DNA of 50,695 nucleotides from a virus, in the IMG/VR virus record IMGVR_UViG_3300042483_000433, positions 1-50,695 of that record, one strand, 5' to 3'. Both the position numbers and the translations under genes were made by a program. This document shows, piece by piece, positions 23,743-29,502 of the stretch (the first letter of the stretch is position 1; every line of letters begins with the position of its first letter). The notes beneath the pieces are model-generated. The model had not been told where the DNA came from and did no database searches. It was given only the letters and a program-made list of their open reading frames with translations.

Positions 23743-24051
23743 TTATTCAGACGGACTTACGATTTCCTCGAACGCCTTGTTGACTTTGTCGGTTTCGGCT
23801 TTCTCGGCTCGTTCGATAATGTTGTGGACTAGTTCGCCAGCCTTGTCGGCGGCTCTAATGCCATTCATCATCAAGCCTAGCATTCCGCCGTGTTCCACAA
23901 TGTCTTTTGGAAGTGCGTCTGCTGGAACATCTGGGTCTACTCCGTAGTGAATGGTCATCGCCATAATTCCACAGAGAGCAACAAGGTTCTTGACTTCTTC
24001 TTGAGACAAGTCGAAGTCTGGTAACTCATTTGGGTTTCTTGCTGAAAGCAT
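23743..24051 (-). CDS. Cassette protein, unknown
   Basis: 102 aa, helical with a Gly/Met-rich centre (VEHGGMLGLMMNGIRAADKAGE). No domain recognised. AAGGAG before the ATG. Confidence 0.75.
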   Translation of the reverse strand: MLSARNPNELPDFDLSQEEVKNLVALCGIMAMTIHYGVDPDVPADALPKDIVEHGGMLGLMMNGIRAADKAGELVHNIIERAEKAETDKVNKAFEEIVSPSE

Positions 24052-24117
24052 AGTTTCTCCTTCGCGGTTGGTTGTGTCCGCATAATCAGTTTAGCGGTTC
24101 TGCCTGACATCTGTCAA
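24052..24117 (-). promoter_or_regulatory. Promoter and hairpin leader of gene 23743
   Basis: TTGACA (24112-24117), 18 bp, TAAACT (24088-24093). Leader stem GCGG / CCGC, loop ACACAACCAA. Confidence 0.85.
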
Positions 24118-24162
24118 GAGAGGCGGCGCGTTCTTTTTTTTTTTTTGGATTTCTGGTTTTGA

Positions 24163-24198
24163 TTATTCTGTTTGCGCGGAGCGCAATTTAGAATTTCA
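24163..24198 (-). repeat. Boundary repeat copy 16
   Basis: Stem GCGC-GGA-GCGC; right flank diverged (AATTTAGAATTTCACG). Confidence 0.8.
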
Positions 24199-24208
24199 CG
24201 CACCAAAA

Positions 24209-24246
24209 CCTCAAGCCGAGGGATTGGGGGGAGGCTCGGCTTGAGG
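24209..24246 (-). terminator. Terminator of gene 24257-24541
   Basis: Stem CCTCAAGCCGAGCC / CCTCGGCTTGAGG around C-rich loop, then TTTTGG. Confidence 0.8.
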
Positions 24247-24256
24247 CGGTCTTTGG

Positions 24257-24541
24257 TTAGAGGATTAGCAAAGCCTCTTTTGCGTCTTTCAGGGTTGTGT
24301 ATCCCTGAAACTCGCCAAGAGTTTCTATTCCTTGTTTGGTGGCAACTCTGACGGTGTAAAGGTTTTTAGTTCCGTCAAAGTTTTTTTCGCTTGACACAAA
24401 ACGCCAGCCGTCGTCGTGCTTGGCTAGGGTGTCGAAGTAGACGATAGATTGCCAAAACTTCATTGACTCTGGGCTAAACCAAGTAGGATTTGCCTTTTGG
24501 ATTTGTGTCCAAGTTTTATTGGTTGCGGAAGTGTTCATCAT
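24257..24541 (-). CDS. Cassette protein, unknown
   Basis: 94 aa from the first of two adjacent ATGs (GGAG 6 nt upstream). Trp-rich N-terminal half, beta-type middle (LYTVRVATKQGIETLGEFQG). No domain recognised. Confidence 0.75.
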   Translation of the reverse strand: MMNTSATNKTWTQIQKANPTWFSPESMKFWQSIVYFDTLAKHDDGWRFVSSEKNFDGTKNLYTVRVATKQGIETLGEFQGYTTLKDAKEALLIL

Positions 24542-24606
24542 TTTTATCTCCTTATGGTTGGTTGTGTCCACACTACAAGGTTACCATTTACGGCAACCTC
24601 GGTCAA
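24542..24606 (-). promoter_or_regulatory. Promoter and hairpin leader of gene 24257
   Basis: TTGACC (24601-24606), 17 bp, TAACCT (24578-24583). Leader stem TGTGG / CCATA, loop ACACAACCAA, with one G-U pair. Confidence 0.8.
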
Positions 24607-24647
24607 GTATGGTCGGGCGGACTTTTTTCTTTGGATGTTTGTTTTTC

Positions 24648-24687
24648 TTATTCTGTTTGAACGGAGTTCAAATTATTCAATTTCCGG
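24648..24687 (-). repeat. Boundary repeat copy 17
   Basis: Stem GAAC-GGA-GTTC, the only copy with this pair; right flank AATTATTCAATTTCCGG. Confidence 0.85.
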
Positions 24688-24692
24688 CCAGC

Positions 24693-24725
24693 CAGCCTCA
24701 CCTCTCCTTTCGGAGAGGTTCGGCT
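24693..24725 (-). terminator. Terminator of gene 24732-25235
   Basis: AGCCGAACCTCTCC / GGAGAGGTGAGGCT stem, GAAA loop. Confidence 0.7.
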
Positions 24726-24731
24726 TGAATA

Positions 24732-25235
24732 CTACTCGTATTCCTTACAGTTGGCACAGATACCGTTCTCGTCTTCGTAGACTTCGGCAGGAATACCTCC
24801 GTCACATTGCGAGCAAGACTCGGCTGGCGTGAATGTCCACCTGCCTGTCCCTGTCGGTTCATCGTGAGAATAACGAACGGCATACAACTCGTTACCCTTG
24901 ATAGTAAACTTGTTCTTGAAGTCACCGTCGATTTCCATAACCTTGTGGATTTCAGACACATCAACGAAACCTGCTCCGTTTGTACGATTCCATCGAATAC
25001 TCTCAGCGATAACCATAACCTTGCCATCGTCTTTCAAGCCTCGGCGTTCTAGCCAAATAGGTAGGAAGTTGTCGTAAAACTGAAAGACTTCTTCTCGATA
25101 ACAGTCATAGCACCATTCAGGTCGTTCTGGATAGCCGTACTCGTCTAACTTTGCCTCGCCTGTTTCTTCGTCATAGATTTCACAGACACAGTCGCTGGTT
25201 AGTGTTGCCTTGTATTCTTGTGTTTCCTCTGTCAT
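24732..25235 (-). CDS. Cassette protein with two Cys clusters
   Basis: 167 aa from ATG 25233-25235 (GAGGG 5-6 nt upstream; an earlier ATG at 25247 lacks an SD). N-terminal CVCEIYDEE...WCYDCY and C-terminal ESCSQCDGG...GICANCKEYE suggest zinc-ribbon ends around a mixed core. Unknown function. Confidence 0.75.
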   Translation of the reverse strand: MTEETQEYKATLTSDCVCEIYDEETGEAKLDEYGYPERPEWCYDCYREEVFQFYDNFLPIWLERRGLKDDGKVMVIAESIRWNRTNGAGFVDVSEIHKVMEIDGDFKNKFTIKGNELYAVRYSHDEPTGTGRWTFTPAESCSQCDGGIPAEVYEDENGICANCKEYE

Positions 25236-25299
25236 TTGTTCCCTCATTCTACGGATTGTCCCGTAAGTCTAGTCTTTCACACTTCGCGACTTGAGTCAA
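25236..25299 (-). promoter_or_regulatory. Promoter and hairpin leader of gene 24732
   Basis: TTGACT (25294-25299), 17 bp, AAGACT (25271-25276). Leader stem TACGG / CCGTA with the shorter loop GACAAT. Confidence 0.75.
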
Positions 25300-25343
25300 G
25301 TCGTGGGTCGGTCGCGAGCTTTTTTCTTTGGAAAATGCTTTTC

Positions 25344-25380
25344 TTATTCTGTCTGGGCGGAGCCCTAATTTCAATTTTCC
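25344..25380 (-). repeat. Boundary repeat copy 18
   Basis: Stem GGGC-GGA-GCCC. Confidence 0.85.
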
Positions 25381-25389
25381 AGCGGAAAA

Positions 25390-25413
25390 ACCCCTAGCCT
25401 TTCGGCTAAGGGT
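25390..25413 (-). terminator. Terminator of gene 25419-25808
   Basis: ACCCTTAGCC / GGCTAGGGGT stem, GAAA loop, then TTTTCC. Confidence 0.8.
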
Positions 25414-25418
25414 CTTGA

Positions 25419-25808
25419 CTACTCTCCGCGAGTTTCTCCGCATAAGTCGTGAAAACCATTCATCAACTCATCTTCGTTGTCGCTTTCGATTAGTTGCTTA
25501 CAATAGTGACAATAAACTTCTTCATCATCATCATCATTGTCATACTCCATACGCTCACGCCAAGCGTCCGCAACATCACCGGGGTCTGCCTCGGTGTTGT
25601 ATGGAGTTAGATAGGTGTCGCTGTCGCAAGAGCAACAGGGTCTATCCTCACATTGGCAACTGCCTCCGTTTGACGACATTAGGTATGGAAGTTCGGCTTT
25701 TGCTCGCTCGGCAAGTTCTCGCCAAGACGAACGGTTGAATGGGTGAGAGTTACGCTCGGCGTGTCCAAGAGCCTCAATGATTTTGTTGTATTCGTATTCA
25801 GATAACAT
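25419..25808 (-). CDS. Cassette protein with Cys clusters and acidic stretch
   Basis: 129 aa from ATG 25806-25808. Helical N-terminus, CQCEDRPCCSC in the middle, an acidic run (DNDDDDEEVY), then CHYC and a final HDLC. Likely metal-binding; function unknown. Confidence 0.75.
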   Translation of the reverse strand: MLSEYEYNKIIEALGHAERNSHPFNRSSWRELAERAKAELPYLMSSNGGSCQCEDRPCCSCDSDTYLTPYNTEADPGDVADAWRERMEYDNDDDDEEVYCHYCKQLIESDNEDELMNGFHDLCGETRGE

Positions 25809-25875
25809 AGTGTTCTCCCTTGTGGCTGGTTGTATCCACAGGTCAAGGTTATCACGATAGCCTGACATTCGTCAA
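25809..25875 (-). promoter_or_regulatory. Promoter and hairpin leader of gene 25419
   Basis: TTGACG (25870-25875), 18 bp, TAACCT (25846-25851). Leader stem TGTGG / CCACA, loop ATACAACCAG, then AAGGGAG. Confidence 0.85.
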
Positions 25876-25916
25876 GAGCGGTTCGTCGGACTTTTTTCTT
25901 CTGAAAATAGTTTTTC

Positions 25917-25954
25917 TTATTCTGTCTGGGCGGAGCCCTAATTTCAATTTTTGG
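25917..25954 (-). repeat. Boundary repeat copy 19
   Basis: Stem GGGC-GGA-GCCC. Confidence 0.85.
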
Positions 25955-25962
25955 CCAGAAAG

Positions 25963-25993
25963 CCAGAAACCACACCTTTCGGTGTGGCTCTGG
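25963..25993 (-). terminator. Terminator of gene 26000-26446
   Basis: CCAGAGCCACACC / GGTGTGGTTTCTGG stem, GAAA loop. Confidence 0.7.
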
Positions 25994-25999
25994 TTCGGT

Positions 26000-26446
26000 T
26001 TAGTAGCCTCGGTCTTTGATTTCTACTTCTGTTCCGTAGTCAAGGTCAAGGTCGTATCCGTCATTTCGGCGGTCATACGACAGCGAGATTTCGGCTTCAA
26101 TCTCATCTTCCAAGCCTTCAAGCGACTTACCAAGCGGAGTGGTAATCGTTCCTGTAACTTCAATGATGATTTTGACAGAGTGTTCTTCGGTTAGTTCCCA
26201 CTCAAAGATTTCAGCAAGGCTAGTAACAAACTCGCTGTCGCCGTCAAGCACTTCTTCCTTGACAGCCTCAACGACAAGATTTTCGGCTTGTGTGATTTGG
26301 CTTTTGAGTTCGTTGCGGTCTGCGATTGCTCGGTCAAACTGCGAGGTCTTGTAAGCCAAGTTGCTTTCAAGAGAGGCTACCTTTGCGAGTAGGGTTTCAA
26401 TAGAAACTTCCTCGGTTGGTGTTTCTGGGTTTTCGTGTTCGGACAT
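26000..26446 (-). CDS. Coiled-coil cassette protein
   Basis: 148 aa from ATG 26444-26446. Residues about 18-65 are a heptad-rich coil (ETLLAKVASLESNLAYKTSQ), followed by an acidic beta-type half. Unknown function. Confidence 0.75.
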   Translation of the reverse strand: MSEHENPETPTEEVSIETLLAKVASLESNLAYKTSQFDRAIADRNELKSQITQAENLVVEAVKEEVLDGDSEFVTSLAEIFEWELTEEHSVKIIIEVTGTITTPLGKSLEGLEDEIEAEISLSYDRRNDGYDLDLDYGTEVEIKDRGY

Positions 26447-26516
26447 AATGCCCTCTGCTTTCTGTGGTTGGTTGTATCCACATAATAATTCAACCACAAT
26501 CCGTATTCCAAGTCAA
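26447..26516 (-). promoter_or_regulatory. Promoter and hairpin leader of gene 26000
   Basis: TTGACT (26511-26516), 17 bp, TTGAAT (26488-26493). Leader stem TGTGG / CCACA, loop ATACAACCAA; the SD is displaced by AGAAAGC as in gene 22996. Confidence 0.8.
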
Positions 26517-26558
26517 GTAGGGGTCGGCGGACTTTTTTCTTCTGAAAATAGTTTTTAA

Positions 26559-26595
26559 TTATTCTGTTTGTGCGGAGCACTAATTTCAATTTCCG
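26559..26595 (-). repeat. Boundary repeat copy 20
   Basis: Stem GTGC-GGA-GCAC. Confidence 0.85.
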
Positions 26596-26600
26596 CCGAG

Positions 26601-26639
26601 CAACGAAAAACCCCCAACTTTCGTTGAGGGTTGTTCGTT
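26601..26639 (-). terminator. Terminator of the 26646-27382 cassette
   Basis: Long stem AACGAACAACCCTC / GGGGGTTTTTCGTT, imperfect, overlapping a T-run. Confidence 0.7.
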
Positions 26640-26645
26640 GAATGT

Positions 26646-27020
26646 TTATCCGTAGACTAACTTTCCAAAGAAAGCGTATTGAAGGATTGCGTCTGAACCA
26701 CAAAAGTCCAAGTCCTCCCAATCTATCTTTGCCCCGCAGTGGTGGTAGTCGTCTTTGATTGCGAGAGCGTAGCCACGAACAAGGTCATCAATGTTGAGTT
26801 CCTTCTTTACGAACTTGTCGTAATCTTCGGGGTCCTCACACCAGAGCGTAAGTAACCCTGGTTCGTTCCAATCCGAGCCTTCGCTGTATTTCCACTTCTG
26901 CCACCAAGAGCCTTCCTCCCAGCCACTACCGAGAACGCAAGACCAGAACTCTCTTACATCAACAGCGAACGGAATAATGATACTTCCGTAGTTCTTTTTT
27001 ACTTCTAGTTTTTCACTCAT
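26646..27020 (-). CDS. Conserved actinophage-type hypothetical protein
   Basis: 124 aa from ATG 27018-27020 (GAGGA upstream). Ordered motifs WEEGSWWQKWKY, LLTLWCEDPEDYD, YHHCGAKIDWEDLD and LQYAFFGKLVYG resemble a small protein common in actinobacteriophage early regions, function unknown. The start overlaps the upstream stop. Confidence 0.75.
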   Translation of the reverse strand: MSEKLEVKKNYGSIIIPFAVDVREFWSCVLGSGWEEGSWWQKWKYSEGSDWNEPGLLTLWCEDPEDYDKFVKKELNIDDLVRGYALAIKDDYHHCGAKIDWEDLDFCGSDAILQYAFFGKLVYG

Positions 27021-27234
27021 TTTGTTCCTCATTTCCTAGATAGTGAGTGTTTGTGTTTTCGTCTGTCCAATACATAGCGGTTTGGCAGTTTGGGCAGAAC
27101 GGGGTTGTGTAGTTATCCATACAGCCATACCAGCCAGAATACCAAACATCAGATTTGGCACAGGTGTCAGAGCAGTAGAGAACTTCGTCAATGGTGTCGC
27201 CATTTATGTCTTGAATAAAAACTACATTAGCCAT
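27013..27234 (-). CDS. Small Cys-rich protein
   Basis: 73 aa with CSDTC and FCPNC pairs able to form one zinc ribbon; middle gene of a three-gene coupled cassette (8-nt overlaps on both sides). Function unknown. Confidence 0.7.
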   Translation of the reverse strand: MANVVFIQDINGDTIDEVLYCSDTCAKSDVWYSGWYGCMDNYTTPFCPNCQTAMYWTDENTNTHYLGNEEQNE

Positions 27235-27382
27235 TATTTATCTTCTTCATTTCCGCACGAAACAACTGCGTTGCCTCACGCTTGGTGTAAAAGAAATACT
27301 GACGAGATACTAAGTATCCGTTTTTGTCGGAGGCGTAAAGTTCCCACGCACCCTGAAAAGTTCTTCGGTAATTGATTGCCAT
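27227..27382 (-). CDS. Small basic protein
   Basis: 51 aa (MAINYRRTFQGAWELYASDK...), basic C-terminus. TAGGAG before ATG 27380-27382; the stop overlaps the next gene's start region. Unknown function. Confidence 0.65.
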   Translation of the reverse strand: MAINYRRTFQGAWELYASDKNGYLVSRQYFFYTKREATQLFRAEMKKINNG

Positions 27383-27500
27383 TTTTTCTCCTAGTTGGTT
27401 GATAGGTAGAACCGAGTGAGAGAGTGAATGAGGGGGAGGTCTTTACTCTATCTCACTCGGTTCTAAGTCAAGTCTAAACGAAAGCCCTGACATTTGTCAA
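27383..27500 (-). promoter_or_regulatory. Promoter and long-hairpin leader of gene 27227
   Basis: TTGACA (27495-27500), 18 bp, TAGACT (27471-27476). The leader forms a perfect 14-bp stem AGAACCGAGTGAGA / TCTCACTCGGTTCT (27408-27464), about 25 nt before the start. Confidence 0.75.
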
Positions 27501-27548
27501 TACAAGTTTGAGGTCGGCGGACTTTTTCTTTTTTGAAAAAGGTTTTAA

Positions 27549-27586
27549 TTATTCTGTTTTGGGCGGAGCCCAATTTTCAATTTCCG
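27549..27586 (-). repeat. Boundary repeat copy 21
   Basis: Stem GGGC-GGA-GCCC. Confidence 0.85.
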
Positions 27587-27599
27587 CTCAAAGGCGTTA

Positions 27600-27640
27600 G
27601 TCGCCTACCGAGGAGAAAGCATAACGCCTCGGTAGACGAC
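27600..27640 (-). terminator. Terminator-like stem-loop of the 27827 cassette
   Basis: 14-bp stem GTCGTCTACCGAGG / CCTCGGTAGGCGAC with one mismatch. Confidence 0.7.
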
Positions 27641-27678
27641 CTCAACACACTATTTACAGAAAGGAGATTTCTATGAAT

Positions 27679-27707
27679 AGAGCCTTTTTCTAACTTGCTC
27701 AGGTTAC
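27679..27707 (-). other. Candidate RNA pseudoknot copy 3
   Basis: UAAC (27706-27703), C, UGAGCA, A, GUUA (27694-27691), GAAAAAG, GCUC (27683-27680). Stems 4 bp each. No complete gene precedes it directly; the frame left open after gene 27827 ends in the TAA that is part of stem 1. Confidence 0.4.
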
Positions 27708-27785
27708 TTGCCAATGTCATCTCTGAATAATGTAGTTTGGGGGGAAACTACCTCAATGTTGAACTTACAAGGCGAAGTCTTGGTG

Positions 27786-27816
27786 GTAAGCAGTTTTACA
27801 ACTTGCTTAGGTTGTG
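27786..27816 (-). other. Candidate RNA pseudoknot copy 4
   Basis: ACAAC (27815-27811), C, UAAGCA, A, GUUGU (27802-27798), AAAAC, UGCUUA (27792-27787). Stem 1 is 5 bp, stem 2 is 6 bp. It begins 11 nt after the TAG of gene 27827. Confidence 0.5.
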
Positions 27817-27826
27817 GAGGGTGCGA

Positions 27827-28147
27827 CTACGCAGTTCTGATGTAGTCGTATTCGGTTGTCCGTAGAGTGGCTTGGAAAGCCTCTGGAAACATAGTTTCCA
27901 ACATCTCTCGGTCAAACGAAGTGTTCTTGCTAGATACCAACGAGAACGCTTTGGTCTTGCCAACATAGCCAACCTTTTTGCCAGCCTTGTCAAGAGCCTC
28001 GCGAAGTAGTTGCTCGGCTTGTGCCTTGCGTTCCTTTGCTGATTTTTCGTCTGCCTTTGCCTGAACAAAGTCAGCGATAGCGTCTTTCACCTTTTTTGAA
28101 GTGATAGATACTGCGTCGTCTGGCAACTGAAATTCGTTATTGCTCAT
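27827..28147 (-). CDS. Conserved cassette protein
   Basis: 106 aa. Helical N-terminal half rich in Lys/Glu, then VGKTKAFSLVSSKNTSFDRE ... FPEAFQATLRTTEYDYIRT, a pattern seen in small early proteins of many actinophages; role unknown. It ends in TAG; the same frame then stays open for 38 codons across pseudoknot copy 4 to a TAA. AAGGAG before the ATG. Confidence 0.75.
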   Translation of the reverse strand: MSNNEFQLPDDAVSITSKKVKDAIADFVQAKADEKSAKERKAQAEQLLREALDKAGKKVGYVGKTKAFSLVSSKNTSFDREMLETMFPEAFQATLRTTEYDYIRTA

Positions 28148-28220
28148 TTGTATTTCTCCTTGTGAGATTGTCTATTTGCCTCACATAACAATCTAACCAC
28201 ACAGCACCGACATTTGTCAA
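28148..28220 (-). promoter_or_regulatory. Promoter and hairpin leader of gene 27827
   Basis: TTGACA (28215-28220), 18 bp, TTAGAT (28191-28196). Leader stem TGTGAG / CTCACA with a longer loop, then AAGGAG. Confidence 0.8.
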
Positions 28221-28269
28221 TACCAACTTTGGAGGGTCGCGACTTTTTTCTTTTGAAAAAGGTTTTTAA

Positions 28270-28307
28270 TTATTCTGTTTTGAGCGGAGCTCAATTATTC
28301 AATTTCC
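28270..28307 (-). repeat. Boundary repeat copy 22
   Basis: Stem GAGC-GGA-GCTC. Confidence 0.85.
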
Positions 28308-28320
28308 GCTGGCAAACCAA

Positions 28321-28348
28321 AGCCCGAACGGATTTCTCCATTCGGGCT
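28321..28348 (-). terminator. Terminator of gene 28354
   Basis: Stem AGCCCGAATGG / CCGTTCGGGCT with small bulge, then TTTGG. Confidence 0.75.
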
Positions 28349-28353
28349 ATCGG

Positions 28354-28749
28354 TTAGGAAACTTTGACCCAACGACTAGCGGTTTGTAGCAAGTGGTCGT
28401 AGTCGCCACTTGTGCTTTCCTTGTAGTATTCGTCAAGTTCCGTCTGTGGAACGCCAGCCTTACGGAGTGCCTTTTGAACAGCACCCATAATCGCAAAGGC
28501 GTTTCCGTCTGTGCCTGTGAGTTTTACTTTTACATCTGGGTATTTGATGTTTGACATTTTTTCACTTTCGGTTAGTTTGATTTTTGTTGCTAGGGCATCA
28601 ACGCCACCTTGTCGGTATGCGTCAAGTATGTCCTCGATAATCCTGTCATTTATGACTTCAAGGAAGTTTCCGTCATTGACTTCTTCTCCCATCATAAAGG
28701 ACAAGTCCTCGGTGTCGTATTCCATTACGATTGTGATTTTGGCTTTCAC
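28354..28749 (-). CDS. Two-part conserved phage protein
   Basis: 131 aa from GTG 28747-28749 (AAAGG 7 nt upstream, just after the upstream stop). Residues 1-64 are an acidic alpha/beta unit. From MSNIKYPDVKVKLTGTDGN on, the sequence resembles a small protein usually stand-alone in actinophages (TSGDYDHLLQTASRWVKVS ending). The internal ATG at 28557-28555 has GAAAG upstream, so the second half may also be made alone. Confidence 0.7.
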   Translation of the reverse strand: MKAKITIVMEYDTEDLSFMMGEEVNDGNFLEVINDRIIEDILDAYRQGGVDALATKIKLTESEKMSNIKYPDVKVKLTGTDGNAFAIMGAVQKALRKAGVPQTELDEYYKESTSGDYDHLLQTASRWVKVS

Positions 28750-28753
28750 TTTG

Positions 28754-29002
28754 TTACCTTTCGTCATTCGGGTCATAGTCCGCGAAGTAATCATCTCGGT
28801 CTTGGTCGAGGCTACTCTCTCGGTTGGTTACTCCGCAGAACTCACATTCCACAGAGTAGTTGCCCCAATCGTCAGTTGTTGCTTGACTTGCCTCGTTGGT
28901 TTTTTCGCACTCCTCGTTCTCGCAATCGAACTCGTCATACGAAACTTCCTGTGCGTAGATACCAGACCCACGCATAGAACCCTCTGGGTAGTTGCTACTC
29001 AT
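28754..29002 (-). CDS. Small zinc-ribbon-like protein
   Basis: 82 aa with CENEEC and CEFCG pairs and an acidic tail. ATG overlaps the upstream stop (TAATG), with AAGGAGG upstream: coupled second gene of a three-gene cassette. Function unknown. Confidence 0.7.
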   Translation of the reverse strand: MSSNYPEGSMRGSGIYAQEVSYDEFDCENEECEKTNEASQATTDDWGNYSVECEFCGVTNRESSLDQDRDDYFADYDPNDER

Positions 29003-29247
29003 TAGTCCTCCTTTGGTCTTAGAATAATGATTGGTGTGTTCTCGTCATAGTCATACGAGTTCGTTAGTAGTTCTTCTAGCGTGTCTACCCACAAGCAACC
29101 TACTCCGTCTGGTGAGTAGAAGTAGTCGGTTTGGCGACCCATTTCATCTTGGTAGATTACATCTGTTCGCCAGCCCTCCTCCATACCACGCCATTCGTAG
29201 TCTGCGTGGGTTAGATACATAACTGATTTTTTGGTTGGTTTAGTCAT
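29002..29247 (-). CDS. Small hypothetical protein
   Basis: 81 aa from ATG 29245-29247 (AAGGA upstream). Beta-rich (SVMYLTHADYEWRGMEEGWR...). First gene of the cassette. Confidence 0.7.
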   Translation of the reverse strand: MTKPTKKSVMYLTHADYEWRGMEEGWRTDVIYQDEMGRQTDYFYSPDGVGCLWVDTLEELLTNSYDYDENTPIIILRPKED

Positions 29248-29296
29248 TGTGTTCCTTTCCATAATACAAGTCTAGCGGTTTGGGCTGACAAGTCAA
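29248..29296 (-). promoter_or_regulatory. Promoter of gene 29002
   Basis: TTGACT (29291-29296), 16 bp, TAGACT (29269-29274); short leader without the hairpin. Confidence 0.75.
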
Positions 29297-29342
29297 GCGT
29301 GGGTCGAGGTCGGCGTTCTTTTTCTTTTGAAAAAGGTTTTAG

Positions 29343-29382
29343 TTATTCTGGCTGTGCGGAGCACGAATTATTCAATTTCCGG
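29343..29382 (-). repeat. Boundary repeat copy 23
   Basis: Stem GTGC-GGA-GCAC; right end of the array, next to the terminators of the ssb operon. Confidence 0.85.
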
Positions 29383-29393
29383 CCAGAAAGGGT

Positions 29394-29499
29394 GAACCCC
29401 CCTAGCAACCAATCTAGGGGGGTTCGGCAGAGGTGAAAGTAAACAAAGCCCTCTGCGGTTATCGGTAGGGGAAATGAGAATAAAAAACCTACCGATAAG
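29394..29499 (-). terminator. Three successive hairpins after ssb
   Basis: In transcript order: TTATCGGTAGG / CCTACCGATAA (29460-29499), GCAGAGG / CCTCTGC (29428-29457) and GAACCCCCCTAG / CTAGGGGGGTTC (29394-29426). The last looks like the intrinsic terminator, though its T-run is weak. Confidence 0.7.
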
Positions 29500-29502
29500 T
29501 TG

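Noticed and set aside
23743-23745. Frameshift joining gene 23743 to the 30-codon frame
   Set aside because: No slippery heptamer is present and the needed re-pairing at GAA is poor.
19575-27816. preQ1-type riboswitch
   Set aside because: The A-rich third strand is suggestive, but the elements lie after stop codons and lack the preQ1 loop consensus.
15981-29382. CRISPR array
   Set aside because: The repeats are about 37 bp but the intervals are 250-960 bp and contain genes and promoters; no cas genes are seen.
15981-29382. True integron cassette array
   Set aside because: The folded-site analogy is kept as a hypothesis only: there is no integrase in the window, cassettes have their own promoters, and the hairpin is far shorter than attC.
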